Positions 51,383-60,277 of a stretch of 64,000 bases of DNA are shown here, one piece after another. Below the pieces are notes generated by a model. It was not told the origin of the DNA and made no database searches. It worked only from the letters and a program-made list of their open reading frames with translations. The first letter of the stretch is position 1, and every line of letters begins with the position of its first letter. The position numbers and the translations under genes are program-made. Source of the stretch: Haloechinothrix_A salitolerans (GTDB taxonomy: Bacteria; Actinomycetota; Actinomycetes; Mycobacteriales; Pseudonocardiaceae); the NCBI RefSeq assembly GCF_039544105.1, contig NZ_BAABLA010000004.1; one strand, 5' to 3'.

Positions 51383-51691
51383 TTAGGCGGCCCTGGGGCG
51401 ACGAGTCTGCAGATCGGTGGTTGCTCGGCGGGATGCTGTGCGCTGGGCCTGTCGTGGTTGTTCGTCTGTCTCGTCCTGCCCGGTGTCGGCGGCGAGGCTG
51501 GCCATTACCCGCGCGAGCTTGTGCGCGTCCGGCGGGTCGTGCCGTTCACCGCGCACGATCACGTTCGTGGCGCCGGGCGCGCTTCTGCGCCGTCTCCTGG
51601 TCGTCCGGTCGCTGGTGTGCTGCTGAGGGAGGGGAACGATCACGGCTTCGTGTTCGCCCTCAGCCGGGAAGTGGTGGTTGTTCGAGGGCAT
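51383..51691 (-). CDS. Small hypothetical protein next to the integrase
   Basis: 102 residues from ATG 51691 (GGAG ten bases upstream). Central TNVIVRGERHDPPDAHKLAR with VMASLA resembles a small protein type often found beside actinomycete recombinases (a charged segment then LARV-I-LA). N- and C-terminal parts are basic and disordered. Possibly a regulator or excision accessory; unproven. Confidence 0.5.
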   Translation of the reverse strand: MPSNNHHFPAEGEHEAVIVPLPQQHTSDRTTRRRRRSAPGATNVIVRGERHDPPDAHKLARVMASLAADTGQDETDEQPRQAQRTASRRATTDLQTRRPRAA

Positions 51692-52188
51692 GTCGGATCT
51701 CCAGGACTGTCTTCTTGTCGGGTTCAGTTGCGCGCATCCCGGTCCCGGCGGAGCCGTCGTGTCGGCACGCCGGAGCGGCACCGGCGCGGCTGAACGCCGT
51801 GAACGATCACGTTCCGACTTGCGCCTCCGGCACCCCATCGCTTTCGCGGCACCCTGCTCGACGTTCCGGCGTTGTTCTCGTGGCGAGACTCGGTCGGAAC
51901 TGTAACGCCGGCGCGTCCTGCGACGCGGCTCGATTCGACCGTGTCGTCTTGTTTAGAACTATTGACGTATGTGATCGCTACATCTTTTTTGCAGTGTTTA
52001 TCCGGGTGCATGAGGACACCTCTGTGGTCGTGGGTCATGGCAAGCGCATTGGTCGGGCGGCGCAATTGACTACTCGGCTCCATGTCCTGGGTATTTGGCG
52101 GCGGCCTCATGTCGGATGCCGACAGGGATCGGCATTGCAGCTTCGGCACGTGGGGCGCGGTCGAGTCGAAGTGGGCTCTGCCGCTACG
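51692..52188. other. Gene-poor stretch with an AT-rich patch
   Basis: 497 bp with no supported gene. An AT-rich patch at 51945-52010 includes TTGACG and a run of six T and may hold promoters for the recombinase-side genes. Open frames here lack recognisable domains. Confidence 0.35.
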
Positions 52189-52293
52189 TCATGCGGCGCT
52201 CTCCATGCCGTCATCGATGTCGTTGTGAGCATCTTCGGAGGCGAGGCTGGCGAGATCGTCCAGCAGAAGGCCTACGGCGTGGGCGGCCTGTTG
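52189..52293 (-). pseudogene. Displaced 3' end of the C5-cytosine methylase gene
   Basis: Directly left of IS21. Read on the minus strand and joined across the 6-bp target duplication, LGNGVVPQQ continues as AAHAVGLLLDDL and on to a TGA at 52189-52191, in frame. This is the expected final helix after motif X of a cytosine methylase. Confidence 0.85.
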
Positions 52294-52412
52294 TGTCAAT
52301 GGCCGTCCAGTGTTCCCCGTGGGCGGTCGTTGAAGTTCCCCGCTGGTGGTCGTGGTTTTCCCCGTTGGTGGTCGTGGTTTTCCCCGTTGGTGGCCACGTT
52401 TTTCCCCAGTGT
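52294..52412. repeat. IS21 left multiple terminal repeats
   Basis: Four to five degenerate copies of a ~22-bp motif (TTCCCCGTTGGTGGTCGTGG type), typical transposase-binding repeats of IS21. Matching copies, inverted, lie at 54780-54893. Confidence 0.85.
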
Positions 52413-52414
52413 GG

Positions 52415-53209
52415 TTAGGTCAGCGGCGTCACCCCCTTGCCGTTGGTGGCTTCGGCGAGGCGGAAGGATTCGCCGCTGGTGACGCAGACGTGGGCGTGGT
52501 GTAGCAGCCGGTCGACGGTCGCGGTGGCCAGCGTTTTGGGCATGATCTCGTCGAAGCCTGACGGGTGCAGGTTCGATGAGACGGTCAGGCTGCGCCGCTC
52601 GTAGGCGGAGTCGACCAGTCGGTAGAAGCCTTCGGCGGCATCCGAAGAGACGGGCAGCATGCCGATGTCGTCGACGATGATCAGATCAGCCCGGGTGAGC
52701 CGGGTGAGGGCTTTGGCGAGGGTGTCGTCGGCGCGGTGGCGTCGCACGAGGGCGCCGAGGTCTTCGATGGTGAACCACGCGACGGCCATGCCCTGGTCGA
52801 TGGCGTGCTGACCGAGGGCCTCGCAGAAGTGACTCTTACCAGTACCCGAGGGCCCGCAGACGCAGAGGTTCTCCCGCCTCTGGACCCATTCCAGGCTGCG
52901 CAGGGCTTGTTGGGTGGCGCGGGAGATGCTGCTGGCGCTTTCGTCCCACACGTCGAAGGTTTTGCCGCTGGGGAAGCCGGCGCGTTTGCGGCGGGTGCGT
53001 AGCGCGGCGGCGTCGCGGCCGGCGGCTTCCTCGGCCAGCAGCACCCGGACGACCTCGGTGGGGTCCCAGCGTTGCGCCTTGGCGGTGGGGATCACCTCGG
53101 CGAGGGCTTTGCGCAGGTGCGGCAGCTTCAGCCGACGGGACAGGGCGGTCACCTCGTCGAGCGGGTCGCCGGTGGGCGCGGCCACGGTCGTCGGCTCGGT
53201 GGCCGTCAT
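52415..53209 (-). CDS. istB: IstB-like ATP-binding transposition helper
   Basis: 264 residues. AAA+ motifs: Walker A in CGPSGTGKSHFCEALG (~105), Walker B in LIIVDDIGMLP (~170). N-terminal IstB domain (LSRRLKLPHLRKALAEV). Regenerates target DNA for IstA. Start overlaps the istA stop (TGATG). Confidence 0.95.
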   Translation of the reverse strand: MTATEPTTVAAPTGDPLDEVTALSRRLKLPHLRKALAEVIPTAKAQRWDPTEVVRVLLAEEAAGRDAAALRTRRKRAGFPSGKTFDVWDESASSISRATQQALRSLEWVQRRENLCVCGPSGTGKSHFCEALGQHAIDQGMAVAWFTIEDLGALVRRHRADDTLAKALTRLTRADLIIVDDIGMLPVSSDAAEGFYRLVDSAYERRSLTVSSNLHPSGFDEIMPKTLATATVDRLLHHAHVCVTSGESFRLAEATNGKGVTPLT

Positions 53210-54744
53210 CAGCCCTCACCTCCCTGTGGGGTGCCGAAACCGTGCCAGGCGGCCGTGCCGGGCTGCAGCGAGTGGGTCTCACTCGCCCGCGTCGACGACC
53301 CGCTATCCCCGCCGTGGGCCTGGTAGTCGAGGATCGCGTCGAGGTCGTCGTGGGCGAAGCGTCCGGCGACCGCAGCGGTGCCCAGGGCTCGGTCGACCGC
53401 TGCGGTGCCGTGCAGCTTGGCCAGGGTGACCGCGTGCGCCATCTTGGCGCGGATGCGCATCACCCCGGTCTCGGCGGCCTCGCTGACCCAGGCGGCCGCC
53501 CCGTCACCGAGGGCGAGGAAATCGGCCTCGTCGCGGGTGCGGGCGCTCGGCTGCCGGTGCAGCGGATCACTGTGGCGGGGCGGGTAGTGCTCGTCCTTAA
53601 TGGACGGATGCAGCCGGCTGGCGCGCTGGTGCCGGGCGATCTCGGTGGGGCCGTCGTCGCCGACATGGGTGATGACCAGTTCGTCGCCGTGCCAGCGCAC
53701 CCAGACCCGGGCGTCGATGAGTTGGTGTGGCACCGAGTAGCGGGCCCCGTCCACGCTGATCGTGGCGTCCCACATCACCCGTCGGGTCTGGCCCAGCGCC
53801 GAGGCGTACGGCTCGGCCGGCAGCCGGTGCAACCGGGTCCGTTCCTCGACCAGCAGTTCAGCCGGAACCCGCCCGGTCGCCCGATGCACCCGGGCGTTGA
53901 CCGCGTCGCAGAACTCGCGGCACGCACCCTCCAACGCGCCGAAGCTGGGATAGTGCTCGCGCAGGTTGGCTTCGGTGGGCACCAGATCGGCCTTGGCGAT
54001 GCGCACCGTCGCCTCGCTGCCGCCCTTGGACTGCGGATCCGCCGGCAGACACGTTTTGACCGTCATCCCATAGTGGCGCGAGACCGCCACGATCTCCGGG
54101 TGTCGCACCGCCAGCCCGGCGACATGTTCGCTGGTCACCGTCTTCTCGTTGTCGGTGAGCACATAGGTAGGCACCCCACCCAGGCGGCGCAGCGTCGCGT
54201 CCAGACACCCAGTCACCGTCGCCAGGGTGGTGTCCCAGGTCGGGATCACCACCCGGAACCGGGACCAGGCCAGCCACGCGCACCACAAGAACGTGCGGCG
54301 TCGGCGGATGCGAGGCCCTTCGGCCCAGTCGAATTGCAGCCACAACCCCGGTTCCGGGATCCAGGGGCGAAACACCCTGCGATGCCTGGCCCGCCACGCC
54401 CGCTTGACCTGGGCCACCGCCCGTCGCGTGGTGCGCTGCGAGCCCTCATAGCCCATCGCGACCAGCTTGTCGTGCACCACATCGGCGCGGATCTTGCCCC
54501 GAGACCGGTCCACCCACTCCTCGACCTTGTCCACGAACGGATCGATCAGCTGGGCGGCCCGCATCCGCGCCGGCGCCTGCCCCAGGCCGCGCCGCTCGAC
54601 ATAGCGACGCACCGTGTGATGATCACACCCGGCCAGCTCGGCCGCCGACCGATAACTGCCGGTCAGGTCGTAAGCCTCCAGAATCTCCATGATCTCCTCC
54701 GGTGACTTCAACGTCTCCTTCCTCCCAAGACCGAACACGATCAT
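53209..54744 (-). CDS. istA: IS21 transposase (IstA)
   Basis: 511 residues from ATG 54744; a longer frame upstream runs into the terminal repeats. N-terminal HTH (IMEILEAYDLTGSYRSAAEL), then the DDE integrase core: Asp in QFDWAEGPRI, Asp in YVLTDNEKTV, Glu in KGGSEATVRIAK. All three acids are present, so the element should be active. Confidence 0.95.
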   Translation of the reverse strand: MIVFGLGRKETLKSPEEIMEILEAYDLTGSYRSAAELAGCDHHTVRRYVERRGLGQAPARMRAAQLIDPFVDKVEEWVDRSRGKIRADVVHDKLVAMGYEGSQRTTRRAVAQVKRAWRARHRRVFRPWIPEPGLWLQFDWAEGPRIRRRRTFLWCAWLAWSRFRVVIPTWDTTLATVTGCLDATLRRLGGVPTYVLTDNEKTVTSEHVAGLAVRHPEIVAVSRHYGMTVKTCLPADPQSKGGSEATVRIAKADLVPTEANLREHYPSFGALEGACREFCDAVNARVHRATGRVPAELLVEERTRLHRLPAEPYASALGQTRRVMWDATISVDGARYSVPHQLIDARVWVRWHGDELVITHVGDDGPTEIARHQRASRLHPSIKDEHYPPRHSDPLHRQPSARTRDEADFLALGDGAAAWVSEAAETGVMRIRAKMAHAVTLAKLHGTAAVDRALGTAAVAGRFAHDDLDAILDYQAHGGDSGSSTRASETHSLQPGTAAWHGFGTPQGGEG

Positions 54745-54779
54745 TCGGCCCCAGGAGACCGTGACGCACCCATACCCGC

Positions 54780-54893
54780 GCACGTACGACACGGCCACAG
54801 CGGGGAGAAATCTGACCGCCACTGGGGCGATCCCACGGCCATCAACGAGGAAGAAAATGGCCACCTACGGGGAGAATTTCACGGCCACCGACA
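54780..54893. repeat. IS21 right multiple terminal repeats
   Basis: Inverted copies of the left-end motif (GGCCACCTACGGGGAGAATTT type), in at least three spaced units, ending in ...CCGACA at 54893. Confidence 0.85.
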
Positions 54894-55513
54894 CTGTTGT
54901 GGTACCACGCCGTTGCCTAGGCAGCGGACTTGCGCTGCGGGTGTGATCGGAACTTCTGTGACCCAGCCAGTGGGCACGCCCATCAGCCACTCGACGAATC
55001 GTGGCGCGAGTCGTGGTCGCCCGCTTCGGCTGGATTCGGTCGGGTGCGGGACGGTGACGCCGCAGACGGATTCCCACCGCCGGATGGCGGTTTCGTATAT
55101 ATCCCAGTCGATCGCCGAGGATGCGCGATCAGAATGCAGGTTCTCGACGGCCGTTCCGCTGACCGTGGTGGCTTCGGTGTCGCGAGAGTGCGCAACCTTC
55201 GACCATCGCCTCGCGGACCGCGGGGACGGGCGTGTTGGTTTGGTTCTCCGGATCCGAGTGGTTCGTAGCGTGCGCACCGCGATCGACAACGGCATCCCCA
55301 TGCCGTTGCCGTTGATCCCTCTCGCTTTCTGGCGGGCTTGTCTCCGCAGCCAGTCGGCTGGTTCCTCTCCATCGTTGGGATTGCTTCCGGCAGGCGTTGG
55401 CAGGAAAGCGGTTACCGCGTCGGAAAGGTTCACCTGGTGCCCGCGCGCCTTGCGCGACGCCGGTGAGCATCCTGTTCGGCCACCGTCACTTGCCTGCGGG
55501 GTCGGTAGCATCC
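54894..55513 (-). pseudogene. C5-cytosine methylase, middle and C-terminal part (frame-shifted)
   Basis: From about RMLPTPQASDGG to LGNGVVPQQ this frame carries the target-recognition and motif IX-X parts of the methylase: FLPTPAGSNPNDGEE, PRLAPRFVEWLMGVPTGWV and the motif X region CLGNGVVPQQ. It is one base out of frame with the N-terminal part (55486-56070). The frame then runs into the IS21 end and stops after four foreign residues (CRWP). Confidence 0.75.
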
Positions 55514-56070
55514 GCGTCGGAAGGGGTGTGGGGCCAGGCGAGTATGAAGACTCGTTCGCGGCGGTGCGGCGCACCGATGTCGGCGGCGCGAATGCTCTGC
55601 CATGCTGCGTCATACCCTGCTTCGGCCAGGTCGCCGAGTACACGGCCGAGGTCGCCGCCTTTCCATCGGAGGGCGGCGACGTTCTCCACGACGACGAGTG
55701 GGGGTCGTAGCGTGCGAATTCCCGCCATGATGTCGGTCCAGAGTCCACTGCGGGATCCTTTCTCGATGCCGGCGCCACGGCCAGCGGTGCTGATGTCTTG
55801 GCAAGGAAACCCGGCGGTGACCACGTCGACCGGTTCCACGCTGTCCCAGTCGAGGGACCGCAGATCGCCGAGATTGGGCACCCCGGGCAGCCAGGTGGTC
55901 AGGATGGCGGCGACGTCCGGAGCGGGATCGGCACACCACGCGAGCTGGCCACCGCCGAGAGCTGTCAGGACACCGAGATCCAGTCCTCCGTAGCCGGTAC
56001 ACAAGGAACCGATCGTGATGTCCGAGTCGCTGGGTGGGTTGAACGGTGCGTGAAGGTCTTGGGCAATCAC
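55486..56070 (-). pseudogene. C5-cytosine methylase, N-terminal part
   Basis: 194 residues from GTG 56070 (GAGGG upstream). Methylase motifs: I in SLCTGYGGLDLGV, IV with the catalytic Cys in TAGFPCQDIST, VI in VVVENVAALRW, VIII in PHRRERVFILAW. It ends prematurely at PSDADATDPAGK-stop, just after motif VIII; the rest follows in the +1 frame. With the frameshift and the IS21 insertion, the gene is inactive unless rescued. Confidence 0.8.
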
Positions 56071-56081
56071 CTTGTTATCCC

Positions 56082-57143
56082 TCAAGCCTGTCGTACAGAG
56101 CGAGGCTGGTGCGGTGTGACGTTTCGCGATCTTCTGCGCAGGAAGATCTCGTGGTAGTCGGATCGCAGGTCGATGCCTTGGAAGAACCGACCCAGGCTGC
56201 TGGCGGCGAGTCCGGTAGTGCCGGCGCCGGAGAAGGGATCGAGCACGCGTCCGTTCTCGGGGCATCCGGCTGCGATGCATCGCCACGCGAGGTCAATCGG
56301 GAAGGGAGCACAATGCGCGTCCGGAAGCGGTCGTGTGGGAACCGACCAGACGTCGCCCGGATTCTTGCCGCGGTGTCCCGGCCGCCAGGGCGACTTGACG
56401 GTGTGGGGTTTGTTGCCTCCGCGATGGTCTTTTCGATACGCGGGGCGGCTCTGCGAAAGTCGTTCGAGAACCTGGCTGAGGTCAAAGTAGTAGCTCGGTT
56501 GTTTGACCAAGAGGAAAACCATCTCGTAGCGCGAGGAGAATCGATCCGATGCTGGATCGGGAAGGGCATTGGGTTTGTGCCAGGCCACGGCGTTGCGGAT
56601 GATCCATCCGTCGTGTTGCAGATCGAGAGCGAGCCGCCATGGGACTCCCATGAGGCTTTTGTGTCGGATGACCGCATGCGGGTCTTCGCCTTGTGCTGTT
56701 CTGGTGGTTCCGGTCCCGCCGTTGTGGTAGCTGTAGCAATCTCGGAGATTGAGCCAGAACGTTCCTTCCGGTGTGAGCAGCCGTGCGATTTCCCGGCTCA
56801 CCTGGCGAAGACGTCGCACGTATTCTTCGATCGTGGATTCAAGTCCGTACTGTCTATCTCGTGAGATGGCGCCACATCGTCGGCAGTGCTTCTCTCTGCG
56901 GGTGTGATGGCTCCCGATTCTGGTTTTCTTTGCCGTCCGACGCTGGTGCGGTGTCGTGCCGAGGGTGTGTTGGCAGCGCGGGTTTCCGCCGGACCATTCG
57001 GCGGTTTCATAGTCACGCATGCCCCACTGAGGTGGTGAGGTCACCACACAATCCACCGACGCGCTCGGTAGTGTTGCCATAACATCGAGCGCGTCGCCGA
57101 CGTGTAGTTCGGCGTGTCCGTCGCGGTAGTAGATGCTGTTCAT
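56082..57143 (-). CDS. N4/N6-type DNA methyltransferase
   Basis: 353 residues. Beta-class order: catalytic motif IV VVTSPPQWGMRDYE at ~35, and SAM-binding motif I VLDPFSGAGTTGLAAS near residue 300. A zinc-type Cys pair (HCRRCGAISRD) lies in the ~75-95 insertion, with CQH before it. SPPQ/W motifs suit N4-cytosine or N6-adenine methylation. No restriction enzyme is adjacent, so it is an orphan, probably guarding the element. It ends 12 bp before the cytosine methylase start. Confidence 0.85.
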   Translation of the reverse strand: MNSIYYRDGHAELHVGDALDVMATLPSASVDCVVTSPPQWGMRDYETAEWSGGNPRCQHTLGTTPHQRRTAKKTRIGSHHTRREKHCRRCGAISRDRQYGLESTIEEYVRRLRQVSREIARLLTPEGTFWLNLRDCYSYHNGGTGTTRTAQGEDPHAVIRHKSLMGVPWRLALDLQHDGWIIRNAVAWHKPNALPDPASDRFSSRYEMVFLLVKQPSYYFDLSQVLERLSQSRPAYRKDHRGGNKPHTVKSPWRPGHRGKNPGDVWSVPTRPLPDAHCAPFPIDLAWRCIAAGCPENGRVLDPFSGAGTTGLAASSLGRFFQGIDLRSDYHEIFLRRRSRNVTPHQPRSVRQA

Positions 57144-57146
57144 TGG

Positions 57147-57902
57147 TCACCGCCGTTTGCCGTGCGGCATGCTGAAGGCCAGGACATTGATGTGCGTCGG
57201 GTGAGTGGCGCAGCGCTGGATGCTGGTGTTCTCCGGGTGGTTTCCGGTGCGGGCGGCGAACTGGCGCGTAACGTGTCTGCCGTGTACACGAGTGGTCAGG
57301 ACTATGTAGTGGCCGACGGGCAGGAGGCCGATGGCCTTGGCCACGTCGCAGATCTTGCCCGGCAGGTCGAGCAGGAAGTCGCGGCGGCGCCTCCTGGGGT
57401 GGCAGATGACCACGACGTGTCCGCCGGGCCAGACCCAGTCGACAACCGCGTTGAGGTCTTCGTAGAGTTCGATGAGCTCCCGGGAAGGGCTGCGGGTGGG
57501 AGCGGGGCGCAGGCCGGTGAGCACGAGGTCGACGGCGTTGGGCAGCGTGGCGGCGTGCGGATCGTCGATGCCGCTCAACAGCGTTGCGGTGCCGCTGGAG
57601 TTGGCGTGGCAGGCGAGTTCGAGGTTGCTCTCCAGGGCGGATTCCCGTCGCGACGGGGTGTGCAGGCCGTAGGCGTGGCGACCGGTGCGGATGGCTTCGG
57701 CGAGCACCACACCGGGGCCCGGGTTGGGGTCGCAGACGATGTCGCCGGGGGCGGTATACGCGGCGATGACCCAGCGCGCCAAGCCGGTCGCCAGCGTGGG
57801 GTTGGAGCGGTCGGCGGTGACGTACTGATCCGCGAGTTGCTGCCGTGAGTAGGGCTGGCTGGCGTCCCCGGCGCTGCCGGGGCGCACGAGGTTCTTAGGC
57901 AT
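57147..57902 (-). CDS. Methyltransferase-like protein with degenerate catalytic motif (A)
   Basis: 251 residues from ATG 57902, which overlaps the previous gene by 8 bp. WVIAAYTAPGDIVCDPNPGP then VVLAEAIRTGRHAYGLH resembles SAM-binding motif I of DNA methylases (DPF-GsGt...A...GR...G). Where the catalytic S/DPPY would stand it reads VDLVLTGLRPAPT, so the catalytic residues seem lost. Later, GGHVVVICHPRRRRRDFLLD keeps a Rossmann strand. Known as an unassigned cargo type of actinomycete ICEs; function unknown. Confidence 0.6.
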   Translation of the reverse strand: MPKNLVRPGSAGDASQPYSRQQLADQYVTADRSNPTLATGLARWVIAAYTAPGDIVCDPNPGPGVVLAEAIRTGRHAYGLHTPSRRESALESNLELACHANSSGTATLLSGIDDPHAATLPNAVDLVLTGLRPAPTRSPSRELIELYEDLNAVVDWVWPGGHVVVICHPRRRRRDFLLDLPGKICDVAKAIGLLPVGHYIVLTTRVHGRHVTRQFAARTGNHPENTSIQRCATHPTHINVLAFSMPHGKRR

Positions 57903-58737
57903 CGCGAACCTCCGGCTGTCGTACGGCGGGACGGAACACACTGGCGGTTGTGTGGATGCGGTGGCGACTGCCGAGGGCGTAAGCGCGTTGCGCGGACGGG
58001 GCGATGCCTGCGGCGCGATGGGCCAGGAGCAGCCGGTCGGTCAGCGCGAGATTCGCCAGCGCGTCGATCTCGCACGACGATCCGGATCGTGCCGTACCCC
58101 CATCCGGCTCGCCGCTACTGTGCGTGAGCACGATAAGGGTGCCATGCCGGGCGAGATGCGGTGCCCAGTCGATCACCGAAGCGGCCTCCGCTGGGTGGCG
58201 CGTGCACCCAAAGATGATCAATCTGAACTGGTCCGGATTCCGATCGCGGGTCCGGTCGGTGGCCGCGCGAGCGGCCGGTTCTGTGACGGTCGCCGGCGGT
58301 TGGTGGGGTCCGGGTCCGGACCCAGACCATGCGTCGTTGCGATCCGCGTTCTGGGACCGACGCGGCGTAGCACCGGTCGGCTGGGGCGGCTCGGTGGTGG
58401 CGCCGCGGCCGAGCCGTAACACGGTCTCGATGAGTCGGTCGCGGTGCTCGCGCGCCGCCCACGATCCGTGTGCGGTGGAGGTGGTCGCGTCCGCGAGCGC
58501 GACCCGTTCGCCGGGTGCGGTGTAGGCGGCCACGAGCACGCGGACGACGGTGACGATCCTGTCGTCGATCCCGCTGTTGGGGTCGACGGGGCAGAACCGA
58601 ACCCTGGCCGAGACACCACCCTTCGAGTGGCGCTGGTGCGCTGGCACGCGCCCGGGCGAGCGAGCTGGGTGCGGGGACGACGACGGCCGAATGGGTTCGC
58701 ACGGACCGGGCGCTGTCGGGATCGACTGTGGCGACAT
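57895..58737 (-). CDS. Methyltransferase-like protein with degenerate catalytic motif (B)
   Basis: 280 residues from ATG 58737 (GGGAG upstream); a later start is possible because residues 1-40 are Pro/Ser-rich. VLVAAYTAPGERVALADAT parallels AAYTAPGDIVCDPNPG of the next gene, so the two are likely diverged relatives. The motif-IV position reads LIIFGCTRHP and there is a Rossmann-like LARHGTLIVLTHSSG. No intact SAM or catalytic motif is visible. Tightly coupled to gene A. Confidence 0.55.
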   Translation of the reverse strand: MSPQSIPTAPGPCEPIRPSSSPHPARSPGRVPAHQRHSKGGVSARVRFCPVDPNSGIDDRIVTVVRVLVAAYTAPGERVALADATTSTAHGSWAAREHRDRLIETVLRLGRGATTEPPQPTGATPRRSQNADRNDAWSGSGPGPHQPPATVTEPAARAATDRTRDRNPDQFRLIIFGCTRHPAEAASVIDWAPHLARHGTLIVLTHSSGEPDGGTARSGSSCEIDALANLALTDRLLLAHRAAGIAPSAQRAYALGSRHRIHTTASVFRPAVRQPEVRDA

Positions 58738-59340
58738 GCAGACGCTCCCTGATCGTCGCGGACGGGCAAGGACGCCTCTGAAGTCCGCGATGAGCGCCCG
58801 GATCGGTCACCGCCATCTCCAAGAAACTTGGTCGTGATCCAAGTCGCAGACAAGCGATGCGGGAGCTTGCCGGGAGTCATCCCCGGAGTCCCGGCATTGG
58901 CCGTCGATCACGGCCGCTTGCGAGGCGATGGTCGGCCGCACTGGCAACGGTGTGTGACCCCATATCCGCTGCAGGCCCGTCTCGATATTGATCTTCGTCG
59001 GCACGGCTGGCGATCACATTCGATACTGCCGCGAGCGAAAGCAAGGGCGGCCTGCGCGGACTTCTCAAGATCGCTTCCCGAACTCGTCGAGATCATTTCC
59101 GTTGTTTCCTTGCGCCACCCGATGCCGGTGACAGCGACGGAACAAGAACTGACTACGTCGCAGCGCACAGCATTGCTGATGGGCGCGGAAGCGAGCTCGA
59201 CAGGCTTGATTTGTGGATCTTCTTGTTCCGGGCAAGGAGATCCTTTTAAGCGCGTCTTAGTGCGATGGCGTGCGCGGAGCTGTTCCGCGCTGGGTCTTCT
59301 CGGCGGCGTCCTTGACCGCCGCTTCGAGAGGAGTCAGACG
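58738..59340. other. Divergent gap between methylase block and conjugation operon
   Basis: 603 bp with no supported gene. It separates the leftward methylase genes from the rightward conjugation genes and must hold both promoters; apart from the hairpin at 59215 I see no clear elements. An open frame extending back from the next gene has no domain. Confidence 0.4.
59215..59247 (+). terminator. Rho-independent terminator or attenuator ahead of the conjugation operon
   Basis: 11-bp stem GGATCTTCTTG / CAAGGAGATCC (one G-T pair), 7-nt loop, then TTTT. It faces rightward, 94 bp before the first gene of the rightward operon. Confidence 0.7.
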
Positions 59341-60234
59341 ATGGCACGCCCCTCGGATTTCGAGCACGCAGAGTGGCCGACCAACCCGCTCGATGCCGTC
59401 CGCCAGGCGTTCGCCTGGTTGACCGCGGGCGACCATCCGGTAGCCGTGGACGGGCGCCTGTTCGACCACCTGCCCGACCGCGACATCCCCGTCGACGAAC
59501 TCCGAGATCTGCTGCTGTGTCGGTCCTGCCCACGCCGGGTGTGGGACCAGGTGTGGCGGCATGTGATCACACGTGTCCGTGCCGAGGGCGGCACGTGGAC
59601 GATCGTGGCCGTCGGGCTCGCCCTGCCGATGCTGACCCCGATGGCCACCCGGCTGACCAGCCGGTACGCCGCCGACCCCGCTGACATCCACGCCGAGATC
59701 GTCCGGGGCTTCCTGGACGCGCTGGAGACGACCGATCTGGCCACGGGCCGGATCATGATCCGGCTGCGATGGCAGGCGTACCGGGCCGGCCACCGCGCGC
59801 TCATGGTGGCGTTGGACGGGCCCACCCCGAAGGCGCCGGGGTTCTTCTCGACCGCGCCCAAGCCCTCGGCGGGACACCCCGACTTGGTGCTGGCCCGCGC
59901 TGTTCGGGTCGGGGTCCTGACTCCAACCGAGGCCGGACTGATCGGTGCCACCCGGCTCGACGGCATGGAACTCGCCGATTGGCCACACCACCCCGAGCTG
60001 ACCTATGAGGGCCTGCGCAGCCTCCGCCGCCGGGCAGAAGCCCGACTCGCCGCATGGCTGACCGAAGACGACATCGGACCGCAGGGTAGCGATCCGACCG
60101 GCGAGACCGCCTCGACACGACTGTCGTCCGGCACATGCGTGACGACCCCACGGCCGTCACGCAGCGTAGCCGAAAGAGTCGTCGGCGCTGCGACCGATGA
60201 GCCTCCGAACTCCGGACTTCAGGGCCGCGGGTGA
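59341..60234 (+). CDS. Conserved ICE protein with sigma-region-like HTH
   Basis: 297 residues from ATG 59341 after GAGAGGAG. The body (DELRDLLLCRSCPRRVWDQV, GTWTIVAVGLALPMLTPMA, DIHAEIVRGFLDALET) is a type I recognise from actinomycete integrative elements, always ahead of conjugation genes. The C-terminal part LTPTEAGLIGATRLDGMELA and LRSLRRRAEARL resembles a sigma70 region 4 helix-turn-helix. It may regulate the operon. Unassigned. Confidence 0.6.
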   Translation: MARPSDFEHAEWPTNPLDAVRQAFAWLTAGDHPVAVDGRLFDHLPDRDIPVDELRDLLLCRSCPRRVWDQVWRHVITRVRAEGGTWTIVAVGLALPMLTPMATRLTSRYAADPADIHAEIVRGFLDALETTDLATGRIMIRLRWQAYRAGHRALMVALDGPTPKAPGFFSTAPKPSAGHPDLVLARAVRVGVLTPTEAGLIGATRLDGMELADWPHHPELTYEGLRSLRRRAEARLAAWLTEDDIGPQGSDPTGETASTRLSSGTCVTTPRPSRSVAERVVGAATDEPPNSGLQGRG

Positions 60235-60277
60235 TTCCTACCCGCTCCTCGCGCTTCCTCAGCCCTGGAGGTCCACG

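Larger units (their letters stand above)
52294..54893 (-). mobile_element. IS21-family insertion sequence, intact, 2600 bp
   Basis: Ends begin TGTCAATGGCCGT (left) and, on the other strand, TGTCGGTGGCCGT (right), followed at both ends by several copies of a ~22-bp motif around TTCCCCGTTGGTGG. The 6-bp direct repeat CTGTTG flanks it (52288-52293 and 54894-54899). It carries istA and istB, overlapping by one base. Confidence 0.95.

Noticed and set aside
55514..55778. Upstream extension of the C-terminal methylase frame (contains a TWPKQGMTQHG stretch)
   Set aside because: This segment is the out-of-frame reading of motifs VI-VIII of the N-terminal part, which carry the real conserved residues; the resemblance to other methylase text is taken as coincidence.
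54879..56286. Two separate overlapping methylase genes
   Set aside because: One part holds motifs I-VIII and the other the recognition region and motif X; together they make one methylase, so a frameshifted single gene fits better.
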